DNA of 64,000 nucleotides from Capsicum annuum (GCF_002878395.1 NC_061115.1:157294977-157358976); one strand, 5' to 3'. Counted from the first letter of the stretch, positions 23,040-37,373 are shown. Made by a program: numbers and translations. The notes: generated by a model not told the origin, from the letters alone.

Positions 23040-24198
23040 TGAAGTGTATAAATCCTATTTAGGCGTTGCCCACTGGTGGTACTGGAAGCATCACCCTGCA
23101 TATTTGGGTGATCAGATTGAGCTGAAGGACGATTATACTGACTCTGTGAACCCACCTGAGGATACTCTATGATCCTATCACCTGTCTTTCCATATCTGAA
23201 ACATACATCACTGCCAACCCTATAGTCACCCTGGTGGTTTTTGCCACACTTCTAGAAAAGGGGATTTGTTCAACCACTACTAACACTACCCTGAGGTTTA
23301 GGGCCTGGTTCCCTATCTTTATTACTATCTCTAAATTTTTACACTAGAGCACTAGCTGAGGATGGAGCTTGAACTGAAGATTTGAGCAAAACTAAGAACG
23401 ACTCCCACCTTCTGACTTAAGCTATGTGAAGTTGAAGCTACCTATTTTTTCTCTCTTCTTCTCTCTCTCCTTCTCCTTATTCATAGCCTCTTTTATCTAC
23501 TAGGCATGGACCAAGATCCTGGATATGTCCATTTCCTTAATCATCATTGTGTTTCTACACTACTTTACCACACTGTCAGATATGTTAGACACTATCTTAC
23601 ATATTTTAGATCTACTATCTGATACCACATGAGGGACATATCTTGCAAACTGAGTAAACTTGAGAGTACTCTTTCACTATCATGTTTCCCTACTTCATAT
23701 TAATAAACACCAAAACCTTTGCTTTTTTTAACTCCAGTAGGAAGAACCTATCTAGAAAAGCAGTGGCCAACTCCTTCTATTCTACGGGCCCTATATCTGC
23801 TGCCTCTCTGCCTTCCACTACTTGAACCATCAATGAGCCATATCCTACAACTGATATGTGACTAACTCTTCACTCTCACTCACAGTCACCCCATAATATT
23901 TATGACTTTCTGCACCTGATCAAGGAATTCCTGTGGGTCCTTATCTGACTTAAACCTATTAAAGGCTAGAGGATTTATTCGGGTAAATTCCCAAATTATA
24001 GCTATAGTAGTATTGGCCACTGGGTTGGCTGGAACAGTAGTTGGGCGTTCATTCTACGCCGCCATAGAATGAGCTAGAGCGGTGAAAGCTGTTTTAATTT
24101 TCTGCATGGGAAATATGCTCGTCCAGAGGATTCGACTGGATGGGCGAAGGTACTAGCTGTTTTCTTGTTCTCCTTCCATTATTCTTTTTGGGAGGCAT
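23040..24198 (-). pseudogene. gag: gag remnant, element D
   Basis: Start at ATG 24198 (MPPKKNNGRRTRKQ), three bases after a TATAG acceptor-like site. The first 30 or so codons are open (through LDEHISHAEN), then stops and frameshifts accumulate. The remaining sequence aligns with the gag of element C in layout, including a degenerate zinc knuckle zone around 23190-23270. Confidence 0.7.
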
Positions 24199-24407
24199 AT
24201 TCTATAAATTGATTTAAGAAAAGAATTAGGCTAAGAGTATAACTTGAGCTCATGCTCACTCACGCGATATGAATACTGAAAGAAGGGAAAATTTTCCTAA
24301 AATACCTCATAGCCTCGTGTCCATAAGTGTGGTGTGCTACACACCCATATACAAGACTCTACTAGACACGACTTTTAGAATTTCTTGGACTCTATTGAAC
24401 CTTAGGC

Positions 24408-24419
24408 TATGATACCAAG
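24408..24419 (-). other. Primer binding site, element D
   Basis: Minus strand TTGGTATCATAG, next to the LTR end (ATTACAAAC), matches the initiator-Met tRNA end with one change. Confidence 0.75.
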
Positions 24420-24421
24420 TT

Positions 24422-26932
24422 TGTAATACCCCGAGTTTGTACCTGAAATACTATATAGTACTCATAATCCTGAAGGACCACAAGCTAACACATCAATGGT
24501 ACCTATATCAATCACTAAATAATAATACTATGTAATGCAGAAGTTAGGTAAAAGATTACCATAAGGTTCAAAACTAAAATCAAATGCTGAATACTGAAAA
24601 TCAATACTGTAAACTGAACATCTATCTGAAATACTCTAGTCTAAAAAGTCTCTAACTGAACTGTCTGAAAGTGGAGTTGATGGGAAAAGCCCCCAATCAA
24701 CTCCAACTACAGAAATACTAATAACCAAAATAATACTCTAACCTCAAACTATGAGGACTCACTACTAAATTTGTTGTTGATGATCTGGGCTACAAAGTAT
24801 AGTCACGATCCTATGCGTCTGAACCTATGATATAAGACATCATAGAACAAAAGAAAGGTATGCTTCAGTACTTTAAATGTACTGGTATGCTAGGTGGGGA
24901 AAGACTGAATGCATGGGTTCATATGCATTAACAATAAATGAATTGAATGGCATGAACATAACAGAATGAGAGTACATGTATATCTGAAACTACTGTAAAT
25001 ACTGATTATCCAAGGCTATGCATATAACTACGTATCTCTAACTAAAATTTCATTAACATTGGATATTGAGTTGTTAAAATTGAATGACTGACATCTGAGT
25101 TTACTGATACTGTATTTCTATTAATTATGTGACTATTTCTAACAATCCTGATATTGTAGAACTTAATTGTGTTGTATACTGAGCTGGGTGATTGTAGCTG
25201 ATGCTTCTGATTCTGAAGCTGAAATGAGATATTATACTAAGTCTGAAACTGAAACTGAAACTGTAGAAGTGTTCATCTAACCAACATACCCCGATTATAA
25301 ACTAAGTTGGGGTCCAACCTGTGACCCCAGTTGGAAGGGTGTTAGAGCCTTGCCAAGCTATACTAACAATGGCTATGAGTTAACCCTCTCTTACAAAAAT
25401 CCTTTTCATTAACCCTCATTGGAAGGAAAACTCGTACGAGATGTATCAACCCTAGATTGGTAGGAAGACATCTTGACTTACACTGGTCATGTAGTTCCGT
25501 AATGCAGAGATTGCTATTAAGGGTCAAACCCTTTACTGACAGGAATGCCACCATCTCTAGGTTCACTTAATGCTGATTTCTACTTCCAACTAAATAGATA
25601 TTGAATTGATTTCTAGATTGTACTAGGCTTGACTAAACTATCACAGATCGTGCTATCTATCTGAACTGGACTGAGTTCTGATAGCTGACTGAATACTCTG
25701 AGTTTTATTAACTGGCTAAATGTACTAAGTTCTATTATCTGTCTGAGTACTACTGGATATGACCTTACTGATACTATTCTGAAACTACTGTAAATCTATG
25801 TAAACAGCTAGATTGTTGGGTATTAAATACCCCAGGACTATTGCATAAATTGTAAAACATAGAACAATCTTAAAAGCATGATAGCTACACACTTTATTAC
25901 AATTCATTCATTGAACCATTTTAAAAAACATTTGCATGGCATGAACTTGTACACATGCTCACATGATATGATTTCATTTCTCAACTAACATGAACAATTC
26001 ATCAAACACTTGGGGAGCATAATTTATACACATAAATATACTATATCATGCAAGCATCATGATCAAAATCCCAAACTCACAAATTCAAGGGCTTTTAATA
26101 TGAAATCGTATAACAACACATACATGCTATTTATTTCTCAAGAAACTTGCAATTAATCATGGATTATAAACCTAACTACATCATAATCATGAAAACAATC
26201 AAATTTAACATGAAGTTGATGAAAGAAATCAACTTGTAATTTGAAAAGGGTTCCAGAACTCCAAGGTTGGAAGGAAACCCTTGGATGAACAACTAACATA
26301 CCTTGATACTTGAACTCATGAAGATTGATGGTGAATTTATTGAATCTTGATCTTGACTTAATGAACTAGAGTTTGTTCTTAAGTGGATTTTAGTGAATAA
26401 TAAGAGTATTTTGCCTATTAATGGGTTTAATCTAGTGTTTTGGGGTTGAATAGAAGTGTGGAAAATGTCCCAAATACCCCTCTGGATGCTAATATAATTA
26501 ATGAAAAGCATGTCCAGTGATGTGTATACCGATGTGCTGCATTGACGACATCAATGCGATGACCAACGCGCCGCATCGAGTTCACGTTGGTTCACTAGAA
26601 TTACAGTGAAATATAGGAAAAAATTATCTATCGATGTGATGGGCGATGCGATGCATCAAGATCACATCGACCCACCATTTTGGTCACCTGAATATGATTC
26701 AAATGAGGTTCAAAAAATCTAAAACACACCCGAAGTGACCTATTGACACATCGATGAAGATTCAATCTAAGGATCGACATTTTAAGGTCATAATGGTCAT
26801 AAAATAGGATCTCCAACTTATGAAGGCTAAAATAATTCTAAGTATAAACACTAAGATGGAATTTCTAAGTCTGGGATATCTTTTTATACTTTAACGAACT
26901 GTGTTAAGCTTAGGATTTTGTGGGGTCTTACA
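24422..26932 (-). repeat. 5' LTR of element D
   Basis: About 2.5 kb, from TGTAAGACCCCAC at 26932 to GGGGTATTACA at 24422 on the minus strand. GC-rich foldable block at about 26515-26690. Donor-like CAAG/GTATGTTAG at 26301. No gene inside. Confidence 0.85.
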
Positions 26933-27307
26933 CTCTTTTTTAGTGTGAGTTTCTTGACATCGTCCCCGCATTAACATGCATTATGATATTATGAGAGATA
27001 AGATTTTTTTATATGAAGGTACATGGGTTGTGTTGTTAACTTCTTACTTTTTCTGGTAGTGTAACTTGCATACTTACTTGATTGGTTATTGCTAATGTAA
27101 TGCCATTATTTGATTCCTTTGTCTCATACTATTGTGCTATATGACACTGTTGGTTTTGAAAAATTTCAAAAATGATGGGGTAAGAGTTTGTGATCTAAAA
27201 TTGAGTTGACTGCCATTGGTGGTTTATGTTTCTCTTTGTTAAGCATCAGATTGTTTTGTTAGGTATTTGTTTCCTAAGGATATGCAAACTTTATAAGTTG
27301 AGGGTGT
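26933..27307 (+). other. 3' internal remnant of an Athila/Tat-like element
   Basis: No gene. It lies between the element D LTR edge and the LTR at 27308 and ends with a purine-rich AAGTTGAGGGTGT, which could be that element's polypurine tract. This suggests element D inserted into the 3' part of a plus-strand Athila/Tat element. Confidence 0.4.
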
Positions 27308-28679
27308 TGATGTGACATTGTTTCATGGAAATTTTGATGTTTAAAATCAGAAATATGCAAGTACTTAGGTCTTTTTTGTTATATGTGATGTGTTTTTGTG
27401 TTTGTTTTATAGGAAACTAGATTCTGGAGCAAAATAGAAGAAAAAGATGTTGAAGTATGTAAAGGAACCACTTATGGACCCACTTACTATCTATAAGTGG
27501 TACATACAATCATCGTAAGTGTCCATGTAAGTGTCAAAGGAAAATTATTCTAAAGATCTGAATATTTGTTCTTAGAGTTTTAAAACCTAGTGGCGGGGCG
27601 TAAGTACCATTCACGCACCTTGTAAGTGCCATCTTAGGTGGATATTGAGATACCTACTAATTCCTTCTGAGACTTATGACACTCCTAGGGTCCGTAGGTG
27701 GTACCTTTGGCACGTAAGTGGGTCTGTAAGTTGTTGCCGACCCAATTTTTTTGTTAGGAGTCTTATAATTTTGATGTATTCTATAAATACCCCATTGATG
27801 TATTTTTACTCGTTACAACTCATTTCACTTATAAATTGATTCTGGATACACTTTTCATCTTTGAATCCATTTTTCTTGCTTTTGATGCTTTGATATTAAT
27901 TTGACATTATGACTTTTGTTCTTCACATATTGTAAGATTATTATTCATATGCTTTTTTTATGAATTTAATGGATGTTCTTGCAAACATGATTGGCTAAAC
28001 CACCTATGTTGGGTTGTAGGAACCTTGATATAATAATGAATTAGAGGAAGTGCAAAATTTTTCTTGATCAACATTCTTGCATATATTGTGATCTTCTTTG
28101 GTGCGATTTCATTTTTAATGACTACAGCTGTTAAGAACCTGCCTATAGTTGATACTTACTCCAAAAGAAAGGTTGTGATTAACAAAATAAGACCGCGATA
28201 GTAATTTAAAACTATAAACCTTTATCTAATTAACTTGACCCTCAAAATTTAGTAGCTAATTTGGGATTTGGGACAAGGGTTAGGAAGGTGACACTCTGAT
28301 ACTCAAAAGGTGACGAGTGAAATTCATCAAAGGAGTTCACAAGAAGGTCGGTGGTATAAATTATGCCAGATTCTGCATGCAAGGCATTGAGATAGTTTGA
28401 TGGAGCACAGTTAGTCTATGGAGATAGGAAGTCAGGGGGAATACAATCCTAATATTTTTTTCATATTGATTTCAACCTAAAGACAGCAAGATTTGTTACT
28501 ACTATTACTGCTCTCATAAAAATTTCTCCATTTACTTTTCTGTACTTTTCTGGTTACTTTAGCAAGTTCGTGATAAAGATTCAGCCTATTCCCTATGGTT
28601 CGACCCTAATCTTTATTGGGTTATATATTTTTACAACAAATGCATATACTTCTTGGAGGTGTAATATTGGGTGACATCA
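27308..28679 (+). repeat. Athila/Tat-like LTR
   Basis: About 1.37 kb with perfect 6-bp inverted ends, TGATGT at the left and ACATCA at the right. A TATA-like CTATAAATACCCC lies near 27781. The 3' part contains TTCAGCCTATTCCCTATGGTTC and GGAGGTGTAATATTGGGTGA, in the style of Athila/Tat LTR ends. No primer site follows it, and no matching 5-bp target duplication is seen, so it is a 3' LTR or solo LTR. Confidence 0.65.
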
Positions 28680-29675
28680 CAACTTAACAAGAGTCTAGGG
28701 AGTTTAGGACTAAATTAAATAATTAAACAATTAACTAGATGGAAACTTTTAAGGATTTTGATGAAGAAATTATTATTTTGAGCTCATAATTACCCCCACG
28801 ACTCCTAGTGCTGACTATCCCAATTTCCACCCTCTCTAGGGCTTCTGAGCTATTAATACATATGAAAAATAGGAAGAAATTAGGTGAAATAGCTGGATTT
28901 ACTTCCCTCCAGGTGTTGCCTAATAGGCCACTTGACCAATTAAGAGGTCTATAGATTGCTTAACCGCCCCCCACCTTGAGCTAACCTCCAATAAAGCGGT
29001 TAGGACATCGCTTAAGAAGATAAGCCTTCGTTAAAGAGGTCTATCATGGTTGGCCCTGTATACCTAAGAAATGACTAGACTGTTAAACTAGCTTCCACTT
29101 AAGCGGCCAAAGGTCTGCTTAAGCGAATGCACCAGATGAAACTTGGAAAATTTCAATGTTTCCTCTAACGACTTGGTATTCAATTGGAATCTCAAGAATG
29201 AAAACGAGCTATGCTACACTATCATATTTGCTATTCCATATTTAATGGCTCAATTAAAATTTCCATCCGGGGTCATTTTAATGAAAACTAGTCCCCATAC
29301 CCAAGGGCCATTTTTATCAAATTTCAATCAATTTTTCAAAATGATCCTGAAAGCCTTTGGACCCAAAGAAAAGGTCCCCGTAGCCTAAAATTAATATCTC
29401 AAATTTGATGAAACTCTCAAAATTGGCATACGAGGTTTTTAAATTTATGTTATCATATAATAGCCAGTTCTTACCACAGAGAACTTCAAAATAGAAAATT
29501 AACTCGAAAAATCATGAACTATCCAGTAGCTGAACTGTCAGCTCCAGAAACTCACAAATGACTTGGAGAAGCAATAGGAAAGCACATAATTGAGAAAAAT
29601 TAAAAAATTTAAAAATGACCTGGACGGTCATTATACATGCTAAGCATGTTGCCACACTTAATGTGCCCTTTAGTG
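28680..29675. other. Unclassified DNA, possible LTR fragment
   Basis: No gene that I can support. Around 28970-29120 several CGCTTAAG/CTTAAGCG segments occur in a GC-richer block, which resembles the foldable block of the Tekay-like LTRs. LTR ends were not found. Confidence 0.35.
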
Positions 29676-31380
29676 TTGTCATCAAGACTCTTAAAATATA
29701 TATTTTTCATCCTAGTCTGCCTCTTTCGAATAGGTGGGATTAAATAATTGATATTTTCTTAATGCAATTTTGTTTCAAATTCTTTATTCATATATTTGTC
29801 ATTCATGCTTTATAATTCTTAGTCTTGGACAAAACATCTACATATTTGTATCTTTCTTCATTTGCTCTTTTTTTCTTAAAATCCCAAGCTTTATTTGTTC
29901 TTAAAGACCCAATGAACCTTACAAATTCTTTGATCTTTTTGGTTTTTGATAATACTGAGGACCATTAAGCATTATTTGTTAGACTTACACCTGATTCATG
30001 GATCTTGACTTTTACTTTGGCTCATGAGCATATTGGAAAACACTATGCATAATAAAGGCATTCAAGAAGCATATTACATGCACGAATAATACATAATATA
30101 TAATTTATGCTAGATCACATACACTCGCTGAAATTTATTTTGATAAATACCTCTTGAAATGTGAACACGTATCATCACGCAAGTCTTTTTAAACATGTAT
30201 CATCAAAAAAGCGACTCCGACACTACAATCTTCTACATTAATTTCCAATTAACAGCCGAACACTGTAAATACTTAGGTGAAAACTATCGACTAAAAAATT
30301 GATTCACTTTCTAGGTTATGATAATCCCTACTTATAGAGATACTTTTCTTAGTCTAGAAAGAAGAACAAAAACTCATTGTTTTTAAACATGAAAACAAAC
30401 ACTTATTTTCTTTCTTTTCTCTAAAAAATAGGATTTAGCGTTTAGTTAAATATGAGCACTACAGGTACCATAAAATTAATTACTAAGTCTTCCTATAATG
30501 AAAATAATTCAAAATTCTAATTTGAATTATTCTTACAATAATAATTACAAATCATTCAACTAGAAATTCGTAATTGCACTCCTTTATTTATATTGTGAAT
30601 TCTCTAATAAAAACTTATGTAATTCTCCATGTTAAGATTACAGATACTAATCAATGAATTAAATTTCTGAGTTTAATCTAATGATTAATTTCATTTGGAG
30701 CACTAATAATCATATTTCACGTGTCGGAATCATAAAATTTGCTTGCATAATTTGACACAATGAAAACTTATAATCTTCTAAAAAGGGCATATCATCCATC
30801 TCTATACTAGGACATGGATTCAATTAACTAAAATATTATTCCACCAAAACATATTATCATCATCCAATCTACTAGGCATATTGATCTATCTCAAAATCTC
30901 ATCTTTTAATAAATTAAAATGATTATATATAACTCACAATAGTTATATCAAGATTGATAATATAAGCACATTTTATAGTTTAGTGAATATGTTTTGTTAT
31001 TGAATCTAGACATCTATCTCTACTCCATCTTGTTCAATACATACAAAATGCACTAGCATAAGAAGTCAAACTATATCTTTCCCATAATTAAGATAATTGC
31101 ATTTGATAATGCCTTACAATCGTACCAATGACTTGTCCAATTTTCATCATATATTGTGAATAAAAATCTTTATATTTATAAGAATCAATGATTTAATCGT
31201 CTATGTATAATCTAAAATATAATACACTAAATCATCTACAATATAAGTAAATGGACACATAAACAAATACATGATCTGTTAATTATTTATTTCAAATGAT
31301 TTAACAATTATTCTACAATAAATACTATATCTAAGCACATAATCAATAGTATGTATATCATGATTAATAGTATATATATC
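29676..31380 (-). repeat. Probable Ty1/copia LTR, main part
   Basis: On the minus strand the LTR would begin at 40835 with TGTTGGAATAT, be interrupted by element E, resume at 31380, and end at about 29676 with GACAACA (TGTTG/CAACA ends). It is AT-rich and non-coding. A purine tract AAGTGGGATATTG directly upstream of 40835 on the minus strand supports the LTR start. The left end is the less certain one. Confidence 0.5.
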
Positions 31381-34178
31381 TGTGATACCCCGAGCTTTTC
31401 CCGTTAAATATTTCGCTCCCAAATGTGTCGAGTCATTAAAGCCTTTTTATCTTGCCAAGAGAAGCTTAGCACTCAAAAAAAAAAATTTTGCTAAGTATTG
31501 AAACTTTCTCATTTAGACCTCTGATCTTTGGGTATTTATTTGACAACCTTTCTGACATTTGTATTTTGATTTTTAAGTTGCGTTGCGATGGGGAAAGGTC
31601 TTAATACATCCCGAGTGAGTTTAAGAATTTTTGGAGTAGCATAAAGGCACGTTTGGGTGCCCAAAACAGTGGCATCATGCTATTAGCATGCTCCAGAAAT
31701 TATCAGCATTTCAGGACCAACTTCAAACGATCATCACTTCCTGAATATAAGGAACTAGGAGATTTTCTATACATCAAACAAAATTTCATTGAATCTTCTT
31801 TCCAATGCAATTGGATTTACCCCATTCCAACATCAGAGTAATAAGTTACGATCAATTTATTTCAGCATGTCAAATCAGAACTGAGGGATGGATTTGATTT
31901 GGGTAAACTTCAGTCAATCATAACTCCTTATATATGATGAACTGGATGGCCTACCATTCATAAAATTAAAGATCTCTGAGTTAGCTTCCAACGATATAAA
32001 TTTCATAAAAATCCAATACCCAGACGAGGAGTTATTCAGTTTTTCGTCGCCAAGGTACGCAGGATTTTCTGCCATTTTTTCAATTTCCTTAGAGGCAATC
32101 CAGTCATTTCACCCTTGCCCCATTTTGTGGAAATAAGCATAAAAACCGATTTTGAGCATCAAAGTCTGTTATTTTAAAAAAAAAAATCCAAGAAAGAAAC
32201 CCTAATCCTCTAAATTCCCCATCCTAAATCTTCCAATTCCACCATGAAAATTCCAAATTAATCCGATAAATGAAGTCCCCGTTCCGAATTCTTCGAGATG
32301 CACTAATCAATTTTGTGAATAGTGTTCTGAGGCAAGAATGCATTCCAATCTTTAATTTTAAGGTATGTGGGGTTTGAACAAGAATAATTCTTCTATTCTT
32401 GTGCCCGTATCTTTAATTTTTATCATGGATTATTATGAGTTTGGTAAATGAATTTATTTTCAAGATATCCTACCATGAGATTTTTATTATATATATATGC
32501 AAATTGTTCAAGCTTGCCAATTAGGATTATTTAATGGATTCATATGGTTCTATAAGTTGAATTATGTCTAAATAATTCGATTATGAACTTATAAAGATTT
32601 GAATTGTAAGTTTTGAATCACATAAGTATTTGACTATTTTTGTTCTATGAATTGGGATTTAATATTGGGATTCTTGGTGTTTCTATCATGAATTGATATA
32701 TTTTGAGCATGTATCCATGTTTTAAGTTTAAGAATAAATTATTGGTATTTTGAAGTGTTTTCGAACCATGTGTCAAATTTTGAGCTTCCTTATGACGATT
32801 TGAGTTATTGGGTATATTGATATCGAAGTTGCAATGAGTGTTGGTATTTTCTGGATAGTTTTGAGGAGTTAAATTATTGAAAATATTACGTATTGAGTCT
32901 TTCTATCCTTTTCCAAATGTCGAGTCGGTTATGGTTCAATGCATTGATACCTTGTTGATGTTGAGGAAGATTAAAATGTTTTGAGGTAAAATGTGTTGAG
33001 TTAGGAATCCACAAATTGGTATGATTTGATAAATGAGAAATAGATTTGATTTGGTCTTTATGAAAGACCCTTGTGATATTGTGGTGGAGTTTCTAACGCG
33101 TTCTAAACTTGTCGGGGAGTAGTACTTAGCACCGAGAAGGAAAGTTCGTATTCCTCAAACCTATGTGCCACTGTAGGGTTATTTGATGATGACATAATTG
33201 GCCAGAGAGCCCAATTGTGATTATTGCATTTTTAAGGTCGTACTCCTTGGAAAAGAGTATGACGCTCCCGCCAACGGAGGTTTCAAACGTTGGTATTCCA
33301 CGTAGCTCACGTGGGGTTGTGGTTATAGGAAACTCCTGTGTCCATAAGATTAAGTTTCTTGAATTACCGAGTCACTCCAAGATTTGAGTCAAAGAGTTGA
33401 GATATTTTTGACGTTTTATGGTTATTTATGATGATTTATAATTACCTATGATGATTTTTGATGATATAATAATTTATAATAATTTAGGATGATTTATCAT
33501 AATTTATGATTTATAATAATTTAAGTGGATTACGAGATTTTATCATATGAACTGTTTATTATGAATTTACGAAAAGTATAATTTGATATAACTCAAGCCA
33601 AGTGAGTCATCATTGTCCGTATGCATGTTTCATGAAATTGATTATACTATTTATATTATTGTATGCACCTCCACATACTCAGTACATTTGAAAGTAGTGA
33701 CCCACATATTTCCATGGGCCACATTCTTACCAAAATGTTGGTACAAGTTGTAGCGCACATATCATCTTCAGCTGGGTCGCAGCTCTCGATTGGCAAATGA
33801 TTAGTCCTTTTGATTCTGGGACTTGAGTTGTTCAAATTTAAGGTGTATTGTATTTTCTGTATTCATTCGTATTAAGTAGGGGTAGTTGGGAGTCATGAAC
33901 CAGCTATCTTTGGTCAATGCTAGTAGAGGCTTCATAGACAGTCACTAGTAGTCAGTGTATTCAGTTTCAGATTTTTATATATACAAGCAGAATTGTGATC
34001 GTGTAAATTTACTTTCCTGTTGGTCAGACTAAGTATATGGGTTGTTTCCGTATTATTCCTTCAATTTTATGTATTTTATTCAGTTGCTTTGGTTTATGCC
34101 AGATAAAGGGTTAGCTTGGGGTCACCTGTGACCTTAAGCACCATGTGACATCTCGAGATCCAATTTTGGGGCGCTACA
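31381..34178 (+). repeat. 5' LTR of element E
   Basis: Starts TGTGATACCCCGAGC and ends GGGGCGCTACA. Contains the hairpin segments GGCACGTTTGGGTGCC (about 31648) and CATGCTATTAGCATG (about 31677), a TATA-like CATAAAAACC near 32138, a donor-like TTAAG/GTATGTGGGG at 32363, and an AT-rich GATGATTTATGATAATT-like array at about 33420-33535. Confidence 0.9.
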
Positions 34179-34182
34179 AGCT

Positions 34183-34194
34183 TGGTATCAGAGC
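34183..34194 (+). other. Primer binding site, element E
   Basis: TGGTATCAGAGC, a perfect match to the initiator-Met tRNA 3' end, four bases after the 5' LTR. Confidence 0.9.
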
Positions 34195-37100
34195 ACAGAG
34201 TTCAAGTTTCCTAGGGTGTCTATGAAACCGTGTCTAGTAGAGTCTTGCAGACTGGTACGGAGACGTCTGTTCTTTTCTTCGACAGGCTACGAGGCATTTA
34301 GGAAAATGTCCCCTTTCTTTCAAGTCGTAGATCATGTTGTGGAAAGGTTCCTTAAGAAATTCATATGGGTTAATATCTTGTATAAATTGGGCCATTTTGC
34401 CTTGTTCTAAAATACCGGATATAGTCAAGCGTAAATCCTTATAGATGTTACTTTCTTAGATAATCTCCTCTAATATTACGGGCTTGTAAGTGAGCTAGAA
34501 AAAAAATAATTTTATTAGTGCTCTTGAGTTCCGAAAAATTGAGGTGTCATATGTATGTTCTTGAAGGTTGTGCATTAAGCCTATGTTGGATATGTTTTTG
34601 GATTTCTCCCTAGAATTCATGATGTGATTTCGTATTTTCCTTATCCATGTACTAATGTTGAGACAGGGTGATTAACTAGTTCCAATTTCCTCTCTTGATT
34701 TTATTTCTGGGCTTACTGGCAAAGGCTCCATAGCTTTCAAGATGTACCCTCATCCCTCTTGAGTTGTTCAGTTCAGGTAAAGCGAGACACATTTTCTTGG
34801 ATCTTTAATTATAGTGTACCAGGCTTTTATTTCTTGAAAATAATTTCTGATCATCTTTTGATGAAAATTTGAAGTCTAGTGAAGCCATGTGGGGCTTATT
34901 TTGATTCACTAGCATAATTATTTTTGATATTTATTTCCTTTTTCAAAATACAAAACCAAAGTCTAGTGAAGCCGTGTGAGGCCTGTTTCAATTCACTAGT
35001 AGTTGGTTGTTTACTCTGTTGTTCTTGCATTGGTTGGAAACATGGTGGAAGGCGGTGTTAGTAAATTATTATGGCATAGGCCATGGAATTGTGAATGATT
35101 ATTGTCGTTATGAGGTTTTGGTGGATTAGTATGTTTGGGGTATTTGATAGATGGAAATAGTTTTTGAGATTGTTGTTAATCGTAGTCAGAGTGAGTTGTT
35201 AAGTTTGTATAGCGGGCAATGAGAAATATGAATTTAATGATTAAATTTCTAAGATGTTAGTGATAGGGAGGAGATTTAGTAGGTTTGAACCGTATATACG
35301 GAAGGTTAAGTCTATTTGTTTGTGATCAAGTGTGATATTGTTTGTTGAGGTAGTAGTATGCTCAAGGTGTTATGGGGAATTTTTTTAGTTATTAAATGTT
35401 AAGCGGTTAGTGTTATCCTTGATCGGATAAGTATGAATGAGGATATATGGTATACGATGTAATTGTGAGTTAACTTAGGCATTAGAGGTTGATGAGGGTG
35501 TTAGTTTGAGATGTGATGTTAGTAAAGCATGAAGAAGTTAGTATGCTTTAGCGAAGGTTTGATGTATCCATGGTAAGTGCTAGAATCTAAGGTATAGAGT
35601 GCATGAATTGTTGTATGATAACTTTTGAAGTTGTCTAAGTTGGTGGGTATTTAAGAGTTATGTTAAGAATGGGTTTTGCGCTCGTGGGTGTAGTTATGCG
35701 GGTTAAGTTATGGATCTTGTGTATGGGTATATCTGTGGACCTGGAGTAAAGAGAATGTCTTGGACTAGAGTTTGTATGGTGATTTGTTGACTCGGAGTGT
35801 TGTCTTAAGTCTAAGATGGAGATAGTAGAATTAACTAAGTTAAGATTGCGGGATTCAGGTAGGTGTATCGGTGGGTTGCAAGTTGGTGGTGAGAAGTAGT
35901 GGTGTTGATCCTATTTTACCCTAGCCTTTTCAATGACTTTGATATTTTCTCATGCCTTATGTTTCATTCCCCCGATCATAATACATGTTCATGCATATCA
36001 TGGGAAAACATGTATTCTCCTAACTATTGAAATATGGAGCCCCAATTTTTCTAGCGGGCAAAATCGACATTCCGTAAGCTATAAACTACAAACTCAAGTT
36101 ACGCGGTTCATAATGCATGTGCTTAAGTTTTATTGTATGTTCAAGTTCAGTCCACCGGCAACACCCTTAACGACCAATAAGATTCAACTTATGTCCTGGA
36201 TGTCCTTAATTTTTAATCTTGATTCTGGTTGAATTCATGCATTTGATGCTCTACTTCTCCTGCCTCAATAACCGCACCAAGTCATACACAATATCCCTTC
36301 ATATTCTACCCTTTCATGAATTTCTATTTGTCGAGGGAGTGTGGATGAACAGTGGTGATGATAGGAGAGAGTTAGCGGGTTTTTGTTGATAAAGATTGTG
36401 GCATGTTCATTTTAGCTAAGGTGGAAAGTGTGGAGTAACCTTGAGGCTAGGCTTTTGATCGATGTCATGGTTATTTGAAGCATTTCGTGTTGTGTTTGTG
36501 AAAGTGGTTGTGTGATGGTTTATCTAGGTTTGTAGGTGGGGAATTATTGAAGTGAAGTCTTGTGCATGGCTTAGTTAATTGGAAAAGTTAGTGTTTTCTT
36601 AAGAATAGTTCCCGGAAGTTGTCTTAATAAAGGATTGTAGAATTTGAAAAAAGTGTTTTATGGGTATTGATTAGGAGTGTATAAATAATTATAAAGATAG
36701 GCTTGAACATCATGTGTGTATATATGGATGGAGATTAAAGTTTATATTATCGATAAGTTTTGGTGTCTATGTTGATTTAGAAGTCTAAGCTAAAAGCTCT
36801 TGTAAATTGATCTGGCATAGCACTCATGTATTGTAAATATATCTCCTGTCTGAGGATATTAGTTGCAAGTCTTGGCCTTGCTATTAGTTGAATTATGTAT
36901 ATGCCTATGAATAGTTCCCTAAGCTTCAAGACTTATTGATATAATATGATGGTTGAAAATGGTGAGAATTAAGTGGATTAGAGTTGATTGAGTGGTAATA
37001 AGAATTATCTGTGAGATGAGGAATTGTAACAATGTGGATGTGTGTAAATTTATAATTCAGAATGGTGCTATGTTACAGTGTTAGGTGGAGGAATTGGTGA

Positions 37101-37330
37101 CCCCAATTAAGCTTGATAATGAGGAGAGAGAAATGCCTTTTGTGAATTATGAATTGAATCAAGTAAGTTTGGTATTTGGGGAAAATAGTATTGTGGAGAA
37201 AAGGTATATGAAGCGTATTGATAAGCTTGAAAGTAAGTTGTACTACGTGGGGTCTAGTACTTTTACTTTGATATAAGACTGATCGACCTACGCTCCGTAC
37301 TTAAAATTGGGATCGAGTTATAAATCCTTA

Positions 37331-37373
<43 letters not shown>

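Larger units (their letters stand above)
18186..26932 (-). mobile_element. Element D: Tekay-like gypsy element with both LTRs
   Basis: On the minus strand: 5' LTR (26932-24422), primer site, gag, protease, RT, RNase H, partial integrase, 3' LTR (20356-18186, its last ~260 bp missing). The two LTRs align well but carry many differences, so this is an old insertion. Integrase is internally deleted and joined directly to the 3' LTR at 20356. No autonomous activity is possible. Confidence 0.85.

Noticed and set aside
31381..34178. Possible large non-coding RNA gene in the element E LTR
   Set aside because: The same sequence is present at 38020-40824 and both copies have LTR ends, primer site and polypurine tract in the right places.
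37336..37369. (TA)n run as an origin or regulatory site
   Set aside because: Simple microsatellite; nothing else supports a function.
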